Assembly: GCA_015075365.1 (NCBI GenBank)
Contig: JABTUN010000003.1
Coordinates: forward strand, 665,060 to 729,059
Source: Verrucomicrobiaceae bacterium
GTDB lineage: Bacteria; Verrucomicrobiota; Verrucomicrobiia; Verrucomicrobiales; Verrucomicrobiaceae
Length of the DNA: 64,000 bases
Direction: 5' to 3'
Part shown: one piece after another, positions 17,893-26,977 of the stretch
How positions within the stretch are numbered: position 1 is the stretch's first letter
How the letters are laid out: every line of letters starts with the position of its first letter
Translations under genes and position numbers: made by a program
The notes under the pieces: model-generated
The model's database searches: none
Seen by the model: only the letters and a program-made list of their open reading frames with translations
Told to the model about the DNA's origin: nothing

Positions 17893-19176
17893 TCACCGCG
17901 CGATGCAAGGCAGCATCATCGCGTCCCGCATGCCGTGGAGGATTTTTTTGTCCGCCGGGCACACCGTGGCCAGAACACCGCCTAAAACCGGCTCGTCCAC
18001 CTCCGCCGCGCCAAAATAATATGGGCACAGCCGCACACGGCTCTGCATCGCGCGTGTCGCTTGCTTTTCCTCGTCCCAGGCCGGATGCATGACCACCCGT
18101 GCGCGGTGAAACTCCTGCAGCACGAACGGATTCGTCGGGAAACTCGCCAGCGCCTCGTCAATCGCCGCGCCCCACTGCTCCTGCGACAAATCATGCCCGA
18201 TGAACACGCCGCGCGAGCCCCAGCCGCGCTCCGAGAAGCCGCTGATCTTCAGCACCAGCTCGCGTTTCTTGCCACCGAAGGTCTTCATCTCGTCCCAGCT
18301 CTGGATGTCGAGCTTCGGAAACACGGCGAAAGGCGGCAGCGGCGCGGGATCGACGACCCAGCCGAAGGGGATGCACTGTTTAAGCAGTGAGAGGTGAGAA
18401 GTGAGAAGTGATTCGCTCCAGTAGTCTTCGAGAGACGGAGACCAAAACAGCGCGAGCCAGAGCTTTTCTTCGAGAAAGGCCTTCAGCGGAGGTGTGAAGC
18501 TCAATTCGCCGTTCTCGGCCATGCGCAGCATCGCATCGGCGTTCTCGACGTTTTCGAGGTCAAACAGCTCTAAGAAGCGGTAAATCGCCGCGCCGCTCAG
18601 TTCATACGGTTGCACTTCCCACGGCCGCAACACGCGCCGCCCCAGCTTTTCCGCCAGCCACTGCATCTCCGGCGTGTAATCGCCCGATTCACGCGAAATG
18701 AGCATGTCCTCGCTCGGAAACGCCGCTGCGAACCCATCCAGCATCCCTGTGGCTCCACCGATCACGCTCTGGCCGAGCGCCGCATACGTTTCATTCAGCC
18801 ACGCTGTCAAACCGATGCCTCCAGGCAGCGAATCCAGCTCTGAAATCGTCACGCCGCTCTCTGTGAGGACCAAATCCGGCCGCAGCACGCGCGGAAGGTC
18901 ATTTCTCCATCGCTCCAGCTTCCCCAGCCGCACCACGCGCTCCGGTTTGCCCTGATCGATCAACTTCGCCACCCACGCATGCCGTTCGTCAAAGTAGAGC
19001 GCATTGCACGCCCGCTGAAACGCCCGCAGTGCGGGTCCCAGTGCGCGAATCAACTCCACCGTCCGCCCGTCCAGCCCAAACGCCTCCGGCGACAGCACCC
19101 ACTCCTTCTCCGCAAAAAAACCCTGCTCGGGAAAAGCGGCGCGGATGTGGGAGATCGAGTCAGTCGGAGAAAGCAT
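17893..19176 (-). CDS. Uncharacterised protein with weak ATP-grasp-like features
   Basis: A 427-residue cytosolic protein I do not recognise. The N-terminal half contains ELDSLPGGIGLTAWLNETY. The C-terminal half has LVLKISGFSERGWGSRGVFIG, which looks like the glycine-rich phosphate loop of an ATP-grasp enzyme, followed about 35 residues later by NPFVLQEFHRARVV, resembling the nucleotide-holding strand. This suggests a carboxylate-amine or peptide ligase of the glutathionylspermidine-synthetase-like kind, but the match is by eye and weak. The start at 19176 is chosen because upstream codons look non-conserved; 19260 is possible. Confidence 0.55.
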   Translation of the reverse strand: MLSPTDSISHIRAAFPEQGFFAEKEWVLSPEAFGLDGRTVELIRALGPALRAFQRACNALYFDERHAWVAKLIDQGKPERVVRLGKLERWRNDLPRVLRPDLVLTESGVTISELDSLPGGIGLTAWLNETYAALGQSVIGGATGMLDGFAAAFPSEDMLISRESGDYTPEMQWLAEKLGRRVLRPWEVQPYELSGAAIYRFLELFDLENVENADAMLRMAENGELSFTPPLKAFLEEKLWLALFWSPSLEDYWSESLLTSHLSLLKQCIPFGWVVDPAPLPPFAVFPKLDIQSWDEMKTFGGKKRELVLKISGFSERGWGSRGVFIGHDLSQEQWGAAIDEALASFPTNPFVLQEFHRARVVMHPAWDEEKQATRAMQSRVRLCPYYFGAAEVDEPVLGGVLATVCPADKKILHGMRDAMMLPCIAR

Positions 19177-19272
19177 GTCGGGTAGAATGTGGCACCGAAT
19201 AGCATCCAGACCATGCCAGTCGTCCAGCAGCACTTCGACGTCGTGTCGCGGAACCCGCAAATCAGCAACGCA

Positions 19273-19602
19273 CTATCTCCATCCGAACAACTCCTGCCAT
19301 TGCCAACCGATCTTCACGGCGATCGTGCAAGGCGTGATGTGGTGGTCGATCTCTTCAATGATGCCTTCGTCCAGACGGATGCCGCGTCGGCGGAGCTTGC
19401 GAAGCAGCTCAAGACGTCTGGCTTCGTTGACGGGCTCACGCGGAAAGAGGCTGTCGAGGCGCTTAACCTCGGCGCGCCAGGCGGTGAGGGTCGCATGGGG
19501 TGTCAACGCATGCAGACAGGATTTCCCGATCGCCGGGCCGAACAGGGCGAGTAAAAGGAAGGCGATAAGAATTAGCCCAAGTCGCCTGACAATCGTCTTC
19601 AT
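19273..19602 (-). CDS. Small membrane-anchored protein of unknown function
   Basis: A 109-residue protein with one N-terminal membrane segment (LGLILIAFLLLALFGPAI) and a charged Arg/Leu-rich domain (RAEVKRLDSLFPREPVNEARRLELLRKLRRRG) ending in GWQWQELFGW. Its ATG overlaps the stop of the preceding gene as ATGA, so the two are translationally coupled. The codons look less GC-biased than the neighbours. No family is recognised. Confidence 0.6.
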   Translation of the reverse strand: MKTIVRRLGLILIAFLLLALFGPAIGKSCLHALTPHATLTAWRAEVKRLDSLFPREPVNEARRLELLRKLRRRGIRLDEGIIEEIDHHITPCTIAVKIGWQWQELFGWR

Positions 19603-20051
19603 GGTAATTCGCGAGTCTGGAGACAAGGCAGAGCTTTTGCTGCCAGTCGTTCATCGAGAAAAAATGTGGTCGCGGTAACGACCAGCCGCCCGACATCGTC
19701 ACAGCGCACCCAGATGTTATTCTCGATGGCATCGACAAGGCCGAGGTCGAGAACCCACGGCGGTGCAAACGGATCAAAAGCACCCGCGACGGCCTCAACG
19801 ACCTCGCACCGATGCAATTCATGGTTCATCAAGCTGACATGAACGACTCCAGAAGGTGGACCAAAGTGGTCGATCTGGAAATCCCAGCCGTCCCTGCCGA
19901 ACGCGCTCAAAGCGGAAGAGATGCGAGACTCAACGTCGTTACGTGTCGCCATGCTGCTTTCCTCGTCCGGCGTGAACTCGCGCTCTTCGATATCACGCCA
20001 GAGCTTCAGTTGTTCGTCGAACGACAGGACTTTGGAGTTTCGCTGCCTCAT
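19599..20051 (-). CDS. Hypothetical protein coupled to the downstream membrane protein
   Basis: A 150-residue soluble protein. It starts with MRQRNSKVLSFDEQLKLWRDIEEREF and continues with a mixed alpha/beta region (WDFQIDHFGPPSGVVHVSLMNHE; DDVGRLVVTATTFFLDERLA). It has no signal peptide or membrane helix and is not recognised. It begins 12 bases after the macroglobulin stop on the same strand and overlaps the next gene by four bases, so all three may share a transcript. A recently gained two-gene cassette is possible. Confidence 0.58.
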   Translation of the reverse strand: MRQRNSKVLSFDEQLKLWRDIEEREFTPDEESSMATRNDVESRISSALSAFGRDGWDFQIDHFGPPSGVVHVSLMNHELHRCEVVEAVAGAFDPFAPPWVLDLGLVDAIENNIWVRCDDVGRLVVTATTFFLDERLAAKALPCLQTRELP

Positions 20052-20063
20052 GGCGGCTCGCGC

Positions 20064-23000
20064 TCACTTCCCAGCCACCTTCGCATTGCCGCTCGGCAGC
20101 GTGCGCACACGCTGCGTCGGCGTGAGGCCATACTTGTTCGGCTCGTACATGGCTTCAATGCGGGCGGGAGGGGCGGTGGTGTCGCCTTCGGCGATGACTC
20201 TCGCGAGGTATTGAAGGGTAAACTTGCCCTTCGCGGGGGCATAGTCGGTGAAGAAGAGGGCGCGGTCGGTGCGGATCTCGCGGTGGTCGCAGAACCAAGG
20301 CTGGGTGCCATCGGGGAGCTGCTCGCCTTCGCGGGCGTTCATGGTGGCGAACTCGGGATTGATGGCCTCGAAGACAGAGGGAAGCGGATCGTCGATGGCG
20401 AGGTAGCGGTCGCCACCGCCGATCTCGATGGCGAGACTGACGACGACCATGTCGCCAACACGCAGATCGTCGATGCCGGTGGTGGTGCCGTCGATGTTGA
20501 GCTTCTCGTAGCTGCGGGAGATGGCGTAGCCTTTGTTCTCCCCGGCAAACTCGCGGGCGGGCGGGAAGGACTTCGCCTCGATGCGGGCAAAGGCCTGACG
20601 GTCGGCAGGCACCTCGATGCGCAGCGGCTTGGCGGCGATCTTGTCGTTGAGGATGAAGTTCACGCTGGCGGTGGTGGCGGGGCCGGTGAGGTTGAGTTCG
20701 GTGCTTTGCGCGTCCCAGATGGCCTTCGCGAGCAGTGGATCGCCGCTCTTCTTGAGGCTGCGTTCATACGCGGTGAGCGCGGTGAGCGTCCAAGCGTTCG
20801 CGTAGGTGTTGCCCCAGTCACCTTTGCCATTGCGTGACTGCAAGATGCCCACGGCGAGCTTTTCGGCATCTTCGGTGAGGCCTAGGTGCGTGTAGCAGAT
20901 GAGGCGCAGCGCCTTGTTCACGCCGCTGCCAGCCCAGTGGCCCCAAATGACGGGCGGAGGCGTCGGAGCGGCCGGTTTGGTGGTCTTTTTGGTCGCGGGA
21001 GTGCTCTTCTTGCCTTTGGCGGCTTTTGCAGCCGCAGGGGGCGCGGGCGGCGCGGGCGGCTTCCAGCCGAGCGTATCCTTGATCTGCTGATCCGGCGTGT
21101 TGCTGAGGCACATGGAGAGCGCGAGGTAGAGGCGCGTGATCTCGGGAAGACGGTCGCGCTTCGCGAAGAGGAGGTTTTGATACGCAGGCTCGGGTTTGCC
21201 GGCCTTCGCCAGTGTGTAGAGGGCGAAGGCGCTGTCGGTGATGGCATAGAGGTCTTTTTCTTCTTCAAGACCGCGCAGGCGTTTCGAGAGGAACTCGACG
21301 AGCTTGTTGATCGTCTCCTCCGGCACGGCTGCGCCTTGATCGCGGGCGCGCAGCAGCATCAAACCGCCGTAAGCGCTGCCCCAGAGCGTGGGCTCCTGTC
21401 CGCCGGGCCAGTAGGCGAGGCCGCCTTCATCGGTGGTCATTTGCAGCACCTTGTTCACGCCGGCCTGGATGGCGGACTTCGCTTTGCCAGCGCTGAGCTG
21501 CGCTGGGAAAAGCGACTCGTATTTGCCGAGCGCCAGCCACGGCATCGTGGCGGAGGTGGTCTGCTCGACGCAGCCATACGGATACTGCAAAACGTAGTCG
21601 AGCGCGTCGCGGGCCTCGTAGAGACGCGTGTTGCTGACACTGACGGAAAGCGCACCCTCGCCCTCCAGGATGGCTGGATTGACCTTCTCAATGAGATTAG
21701 CGGGCGGCTCCTTGCCGTCGATGCGCGCATAGCGCACATCGCGCAATTCGGGCAGCGGGTGCTTCACGTCGAATGTGGACTCCGTGGCGTCGTTCACGGC
21801 CTCGGGGAAGTCGAGGCTTTGCGTGACCCACTTCCACTTCGAGGTGCCGAGATTCACAAACTGCACGGGGAAGGCCGTGGCGGCGGTTTCACCGGCCTTG
21901 ATGTCGAGAATGACCTTCTGCCTCTTCAAATCGCCTCCGGCATCCGGTTTGAACGACGCGGGGATGAACTCGCGCTTCTCGATGATGAAGCTCGCGCCTT
22001 CGTCGAGCTGCAAACTGACCTCGATCTTGCCGGAATGCTTCGTGGTGTTGTGCACGATGCCTTTGACGAGCACCTCGTCGCCGATGCGCGCGAAACGCGG
22101 CACGGCGGGATCGATCATGAGCGGCTTGTTGATCGTGAACGCGCCCTCGCCGCTGCCGAAACGGTCCACGCCATGCGCGGCGACGGCCATGATGCGGTAG
22201 CGCGTGAGATTGTCCGGTGCGGTGACAGTGGCGCTGATCTTGCCCGCCGCATCCGTGGTGGCGGAGGCGAGCCACAGCGGTGTGGCGACGAAATTTTTCC
22301 GCACGGTGATGTTTGCCATCTGCGCATCACCATCGCCGCCGCCGATGACGAAACCTTTGTTGCCACGATCCCGAGCGGCGAGCTCCTCCGGCAGCAAACC
22401 GTCGTAGGAGGTGAAGCTGTCGATGGCGAGCGGAAACTCCGCGTGGAAGTATTCGGAGGGATTGGGCGTGACATGCTTCATCAGGCTCAGCACGCCTTCA
22501 TCGACGGCGTAGAGCGTGACATCAGCTCCGCTGACCGGCTGGCCTTTGGAATCGGTGACGGTGGTGGAGACGTTCACGACCTCGGCGGGCTTTACCTCGG
22601 CCTTGTCGGACGAAATGGCGAGTTTGAGGCCCTTCGCATCGCTGACCACCTTCAAGGCACAATAGCCCACGCGATACTCCGGCATTTTGTGCTGCTTCGT
22701 GCTCGCCGCGCTGCCGCGGATGACAATGACGGAGACGTAGATGTTTGGTGCCTCGGCATCGGTGACCGGCACCCGCACGACGGGATTTTCGAGCGTGAGA
22801 TCGGTGGTGAAGGTGCTGTGGATCTTGTTGCGCTCCACGGTGACGAGCGCGGTGCCGGCGATGGGCGTTTTGACCACGATCACGGCCTCTTCACCGGGTT
22901 TGTATTCGGTTTTCTCCGGCTGGAGGTTCATGCGCGAGCCATCCTCCATCGCCCAGGGGAATTCATTGCCACCCACGGCATAGAAAGGCATGCGGGAGAG

Positions 23001-25997
23001 CACCTTGGTGCCTTTCGGGTCCACCGACTCGGCCGTGACAAAGTAAATGCCGCCATGCGCCGGTGTGAAGGCGATGCTGGCGCTGTGCGCGCTGCCGCTG
23101 GTGGCGGGCTTCAGTTCATGGGACTGCTTGTACTCTTCCAGAAGCACCACTTGGTCCTTCGTGGTGCTGCCACCACCTGCCGTGGCGATTTTCAGCGTGT
23201 GATACTGCTGGCGCTCGATCCGCACATCCACCTTCACCGGCACGCCGGGGGCCGCGCCCTTCGGATCGATGCCGATGACTTCCAGATTCACCGCCTTGCC
23301 CGCCGTGGCGAAATAGTCCGGTCCTTTCAGGCCGACGATGAACTGCGCACCCGGCACCTCGAACTCCTCCGCAGCGCTCACCGTCTGCTCGTTCACATCG
23401 GTCACTTCCGCGCTCACGCGCACGCGCTGCGGCAGCGCGGCACGATCCGGCGGAGGCATGGGCATCTCCAGCGTCGCGGTGCCGTCATCGGAGATGAGCA
23501 GGTCGCCATTCACGAACCACTCGGTCTCTTCCTGGTCGTTGCGGTCGATGTAATCACCGTCGGAGTCGCGATCCTGGCCGTAGTGCGCCCATGCGGGCGA
23601 ATCACCAAAATGGTAATCCTTGAAGGTCGCGGGCGGCTGGTATTCGCGCGTGGCATTCGCGCTCCACTCGATGCCTGCGACGGAGAGCGACTTGCCCATG
23701 AAGTAATTCGCGCTCAGCGGCACCTGGATGCGGTCCGGGGCAAACTTGATGCTCTTGGTGTCGAGCTTCACCTCGAAGGTGTTCGGCTTGTAGTCGTCGA
23801 TGCGGAAGTTCATGCCGCCGCTGTCGCTGACATTGCTGTTCTCGTTTGTCGTCTTGAGGCTGATGCTGAGGTCATACCAGCCTGCGGGCCCCGTGGGCAG
23901 CGCGATGTCATCCGCCCAAGCACCGTTCGCGGTGAATGTGACCTCCTTATCAACCACGACGCGGTAACGCGGATCGCGAATCGTCAGCCGACCCGTCGCG
24001 GGAGCCGCGTCGAGACTCAAATCATCACCAATGAGCAGACGCGTGTGCGCCTTGAAGTGCGCGGTGTCGCCTGGCTTGTAGAGCGGACGGTCGGAGAACA
24101 CAAAAGTGCGGCGCTGCGGCTGCCACACGCTCTCATAGGTCTGGTTGATGTCCCACGGCACGCTGACGCTCGACTCGCCGCCATGGCACTCGACCACGGT
24201 GCAGTCGCCGCTTTTTTCCGCGAGCACAAAGGCCGGAACGGTACCGGGCACGCGCGCGATGCCGCCCGCATCGGTATCACCGTAACCGATCAGCTTGGAA
24301 TCACTGTCCACCATCGTGAGGCGCACACCGGCGAGCGCCTTGCCCGTTTCCAGCGACGTTGCATACACGAGCGATTCCTTGCCGTTGCTCTTCTGCATGA
24401 GGCCGATGTCGGTGAACTGCACGAGCGTCTGTATGACGACGCCCTTTTCCTTCAAGCCGGCCGCCGCCGTGCCCTCCATCTCGATGAAGATCGGCCCGGC
24501 TGGCTGCCCGGCGAGAATTTCCCGCCAGTTCAGCTTCACGATCTCGCTTTGATCGAGCGGCTTGTTGATCGGGAAGCTGCGATCAAAGATCTGCGCGCCC
24601 GGATACTGGTCGATCGAGGTCGTCTTGTAGGCCGCCTTTTGCTTGTCGTTGCCATAGAAGGCCGTGCGGTAGCCGCGATACAAATCCAGCGCCTGCAGCA
24701 ACTCCGGCCCCGTGAGCTTCTTCGCCCGCACACGCACCTGCGACACATTCGCCACGCTGAACTCATAATTCGCCCCGCCTTTCGCCATCTGGCCCTGGAT
24801 GAAGGTCGGCGCGGCCACATAAGGCGGATTCGGCACGAACATCACCTCGCCGTCGAAGGCCGCGTTCAGCGCCATGCCATCGCCGGAGGTGAGTGTGGGC
24901 GCGACTTTGACCTGGTACTTCTTGTTCACCTCAAACGCGCCCGAAAACGTGAGCGTGCGGCCCGCGATGTCCGCTTTGAGTTCTCCAGCAGGCGCAGGCT
25001 CGATGCTGACGAGCGCGGCGATCTTTTTCGCGAACTCCTTCACCTGCTCCGGCTTCCATTCCTCGTCGGAGGGCGGCAGGAGGTTCTTGTTCGTGTGGAT
25101 GTCGAGGTAGTAAGGCGAATCGAAGGGCGTGTGCGCCTCGATGGAGTTCACCGCGAAGGCGCGAATCTCGCCGAGATCGACCGAATCGCCCTTCGCGAGC
25201 TGGTGATGGCCGGATGCGTTTGTCAGCTCCTCGGAGATGTTCAGACGCCAGCCCTTGCCCACCGGCAGCGGCTGCACAGGCTCCACGACGAGCGCGCTGA
25301 GCCGCACGGCATCCGTCGCCAGGGATGGCTTCACTTTGGAAATCTGCTCCGCCCATGTCGGCTCCGGCTCGGTGCTGCGCTGCTCGAAATCCTTGCCCGT
25401 CGCATGCCGCACCGTGGCCGCCACGCCCTCGGGATGCGCCTCGGAGATGAAGCGGATGTGCTTCGCCGCATCCGCCGCGTTCACATTGTCATTGAACTCA
25501 AAGAGAAACCTCGGGCTGCGGTTCTGCGCGTAGTCGTCATACCATTTCGGATATTGGTCCGTGATCTGAAACTGGGCGCTCTCCACCGAGTCCAGCACCT
25601 CCGTCGAAAGCGGCTTGCCCGCGAGATCCGCGAGACCGCCGCGCAGCTTGAACTCATAGCTCGAAGCGAACTTCGGCGACTGCGCCAGCCTGTAGTGCCC
25701 GCTGCGCGTGCTCGTCCACTCAAAGGTGCCCTGTAACTCCGGCACCACGACCACAGGCGAGGTTTCCTCCGTCTTGCCGATCTTCTCCTTCGGCACCATC
25801 GGCGTCGGAAACACTACTTCGATGGTCGATTCCGGCGAAAGCTCCGCCGGATTGATGCTGATCGTGGCCGTCAGGGCCGCGGCAGCTTTGGTTTCAGAGG
25901 CGCGGCCCTTGGCGGGAGCCGCGGAGAGAGACGGGGCAAGCGTCGAAAAAGCCAGCATCATGGCCGGCAGCAGCGCGAAGCTGAGATGAGTTTTCAT
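20064..25997 (-). CDS. Bacterial alpha-2-macroglobulin with intact thioester motif
   Basis: A 1,977-residue exported protein (signal peptide MKTHLSFALLPAMMLAFSTLAPSLSA). An N-terminal Ig-like region leads into macroglobulin domains including the MG2 segment TFVFSDRPLYKPGDTAHFKAH, a bait region, and the A2M core TPLWLASATTDAAGKISATVTAPDNLTRYR. The thioester site is PYGCVEQ with Cys1476, inside an alpha/alpha toroid. Such proteins trap attacking proteases in the periplasm. The signal has no lipobox, unlike the E. coli YfhM-type lipoprotein, and the often-adjacent pbpC is absent. An Ala/Lys/Pro-rich loop (around AAKAAKGKKSTPATKKTTK) interrupts the C-terminal toroid. Confidence 0.92.
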   Translation of the reverse strand: MKTHLSFALLPAMMLAFSTLAPSLSAAPAKGRASETKAAAALTATISINPAELSPESTIEVVFPTPMVPKEKIGKTEETSPVVVVPELQGTFEWTSTRSGHYRLAQSPKFASSYEFKLRGGLADLAGKPLSTEVLDSVESAQFQITDQYPKWYDDYAQNRSPRFLFEFNDNVNAADAAKHIRFISEAHPEGVAATVRHATGKDFEQRSTEPEPTWAEQISKVKPSLATDAVRLSALVVEPVQPLPVGKGWRLNISEELTNASGHHQLAKGDSVDLGEIRAFAVNSIEAHTPFDSPYYLDIHTNKNLLPPSDEEWKPEQVKEFAKKIAALVSIEPAPAGELKADIAGRTLTFSGAFEVNKKYQVKVAPTLTSGDGMALNAAFDGEVMFVPNPPYVAAPTFIQGQMAKGGANYEFSVANVSQVRVRAKKLTGPELLQALDLYRGYRTAFYGNDKQKAAYKTTSIDQYPGAQIFDRSFPINKPLDQSEIVKLNWREILAGQPAGPIFIEMEGTAAAGLKEKGVVIQTLVQFTDIGLMQKSNGKESLVYATSLETGKALAGVRLTMVDSDSKLIGYGDTDAGGIARVPGTVPAFVLAEKSGDCTVVECHGGESSVSVPWDINQTYESVWQPQRRTFVFSDRPLYKPGDTAHFKAHTRLLIGDDLSLDAAPATGRLTIRDPRYRVVVDKEVTFTANGAWADDIALPTGPAGWYDLSISLKTTNENSNVSDSGGMNFRIDDYKPNTFEVKLDTKSIKFAPDRIQVPLSANYFMGKSLSVAGIEWSANATREYQPPATFKDYHFGDSPAWAHYGQDRDSDGDYIDRNDQEETEWFVNGDLLISDDGTATLEMPMPPPDRAALPQRVRVSAEVTDVNEQTVSAAEEFEVPGAQFIVGLKGPDYFATAGKAVNLEVIGIDPKGAAPGVPVKVDVRIERQQYHTLKIATAGGGSTTKDQVVLLEEYKQSHELKPATSGSAHSASIAFTPAHGGIYFVTAESVDPKGTKVLSRMPFYAVGGNEFPWAMEDGSRMNLQPEKTEYKPGEEAVIVVKTPIAGTALVTVERNKIHSTFTTDLTLENPVVRVPVTDAEAPNIYVSVIVIRGSAASTKQHKMPEYRVGYCALKVVSDAKGLKLAISSDKAEVKPAEVVNVSTTVTDSKGQPVSGADVTLYAVDEGVLSLMKHVTPNPSEYFHAEFPLAIDSFTSYDGLLPEELAARDRGNKGFVIGGGDGDAQMANITVRKNFVATPLWLASATTDAAGKISATVTAPDNLTRYRIMAVAAHGVDRFGSGEGAFTINKPLMIDPAVPRFARIGDEVLVKGIVHNTTKHSGKIEVSLQLDEGASFIIEKREFIPASFKPDAGGDLKRQKVILDIKAGETAATAFPVQFVNLGTSKWKWVTQSLDFPEAVNDATESTFDVKHPLPELRDVRYARIDGKEPPANLIEKVNPAILEGEGALSVSVSNTRLYEARDALDYVLQYPYGCVEQTTSATMPWLALGKYESLFPAQLSAGKAKSAIQAGVNKVLQMTTDEGGLAYWPGGQEPTLWGSAYGGLMLLRARDQGAAVPEETINKLVEFLSKRLRGLEEEKDLYAITDSAFALYTLAKAGKPEPAYQNLLFAKRDRLPEITRLYLALSMCLSNTPDQQIKDTLGWKPPAPPAPPAAAKAAKGKKSTPATKKTTKPAAPTPPPVIWGHWAGSGVNKALRLICYTHLGLTEDAEKLAVGILQSRNGKGDWGNTYANAWTLTALTAYERSLKKSGDPLLAKAIWDAQSTELNLTGPATTASVNFILNDKIAAKPLRIEVPADRQAFARIEAKSFPPAREFAGENKGYAISRSYEKLNIDGTTTGIDDLRVGDMVVVSLAIEIGGGDRYLAIDDPLPSVFEAINPEFATMNAREGEQLPDGTQPWFCDHREIRTDRALFFTDYAPAKGKFTLQYLARVIAEGDTTAPPARIEAMYEPNKYGLTPTQRVRTLPSGNAKVAGK

Positions 25998-26065
25998 GGT
26001 GAACGGAGTTCGCCCGGAGAGTAGCACCGCCGTGGAGGGAGCGAGTGAAATGTTGGTGAATTTCT

Positions 26066-26869
26066 TTACGCGACCCACTCCCGCCCCAGCAGCGCGCACT
26101 TGCGCTCATGGCCCCAGCGATACTGGCCGATGATGCCGGTCTCGCGGATGACACGGTGGCAAGGAATGAGGTAGGCGAGCGGATTCGCCCCAACGGCGGT
26201 GCCGACGGCCCGCGAGGCTTTCGGTGAGCCGATGGTTCTGGCGAGGTGGCCGTAGCTGACTACCGAGCCGGGCGGGATACGCAGCAGCGCACGCCACACT
26301 CGGAGCTGAAAGGGCGTGGCGCGTACGTAGGCCTTCAGATCACTGCCGGGGCCATTGTGGAAGATCGGTGCGGCGATTTCACGAGCGGCGGCATTGCTCC
26401 AGAGGATACACGCTTTCGGCCAGGCTGCTTTGACAGGTCTTTGGTCCTCGTTTTCGACAAAAGCCAGATGGCAGAGCCCGCGTGGCCCCTGGGCAAGGCA
26501 GGCGAGGCCAAAAGGTGTCTCCGCAAAACCCGCGACGATCTCCCAGCCCTCGCCACCGGCCTTGATCTCGCCCGGCGAGGCAGCCTCCAGCGTGACGCAG
26601 AGGTCGTGGAGGCGTCCGGGCGACGACAAACCGCTGCCGAGCGCCGCGTCGAGCACGCTTTCACCGCGGCGGAGCCGCTCGCGGGCCTTTTCGGCGGTGA
26701 GGCATTGCAGGAAGTCCTTGGGCGTCACGCCGGCCCAGCGGCTGAAAAGGCGGTGAAGGTGCGATTCGCTCAATCCGGCCTCCGCGGCGAGCACAGCGAG
26801 CCCCGGCTGCTCCATGTGATGAGCATCGAGGTAGCGGATGATGCGTGCCACGCGTTCGTAATCGTTCAT
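26066..26869 (-). CDS. AraC-type HTH plus methylated-DNA-protein cysteine methyltransferase
   Basis: A 267-residue protein with an AraC-like helix-turn-helix (about 5-90: LAAEAGLSESHLHRLFSRWAGVTPKDF) joined to an O6-alkylguanine-DNA alkyltransferase domain (about 100-265). The acceptor cysteine is C237 in IPCHRVI, and the helix-turn-helix for DNA binding includes SVVSYGHLARTIGSPKASRAVG. It repairs O6-methylguanine. It matches E. coli Ada without the N-terminal zinc/Cys sensor domain, so it may not be an inducible activator in the Ada manner. It is divergent from the nucleoid protein gene over 108 bases. Confidence 0.9.
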   Translation of the reverse strand: MNDYERVARIIRYLDAHHMEQPGLAVLAAEAGLSESHLHRLFSRWAGVTPKDFLQCLTAEKARERLRRGESVLDAALGSGLSSPGRLHDLCVTLEAASPGEIKAGGEGWEIVAGFAETPFGLACLAQGPRGLCHLAFVENEDQRPVKAAWPKACILWSNAAAREIAAPIFHNGPGSDLKAYVRATPFQLRVWRALLRIPPGSVVSYGHLARTIGSPKASRAVGTAVGANPLAYLIPCHRVIRETGIIGQYRWGHERKCALLGREWVA

Positions 26870-26977
26870 GGCGGCGATTCTGGAGCGGTACCGCCACGCA
26901 GCCACCCGGTTCTTGCGGTGAAATCAGCCAACACGGCGTTGCATGCGGGCGATTTCTCCCAACTCTCCGCGCCCCGC

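Noticed and set aside
21000..21060. Ala/Lys/Pro repeat in the macroglobulin gene as a tandem DNA repeat
   Set aside because: Units are not identical at the DNA level; it is a low-complexity protein linker.
20886..25736. A 1,616-codon open frame on the plus strand opposite the macroglobulin gene
   Set aside because: It is low-complexity Arg/Gly/His/Ala-rich, has no motifs, and mirrors a gene with clear domains; it reflects GC-biased third positions.
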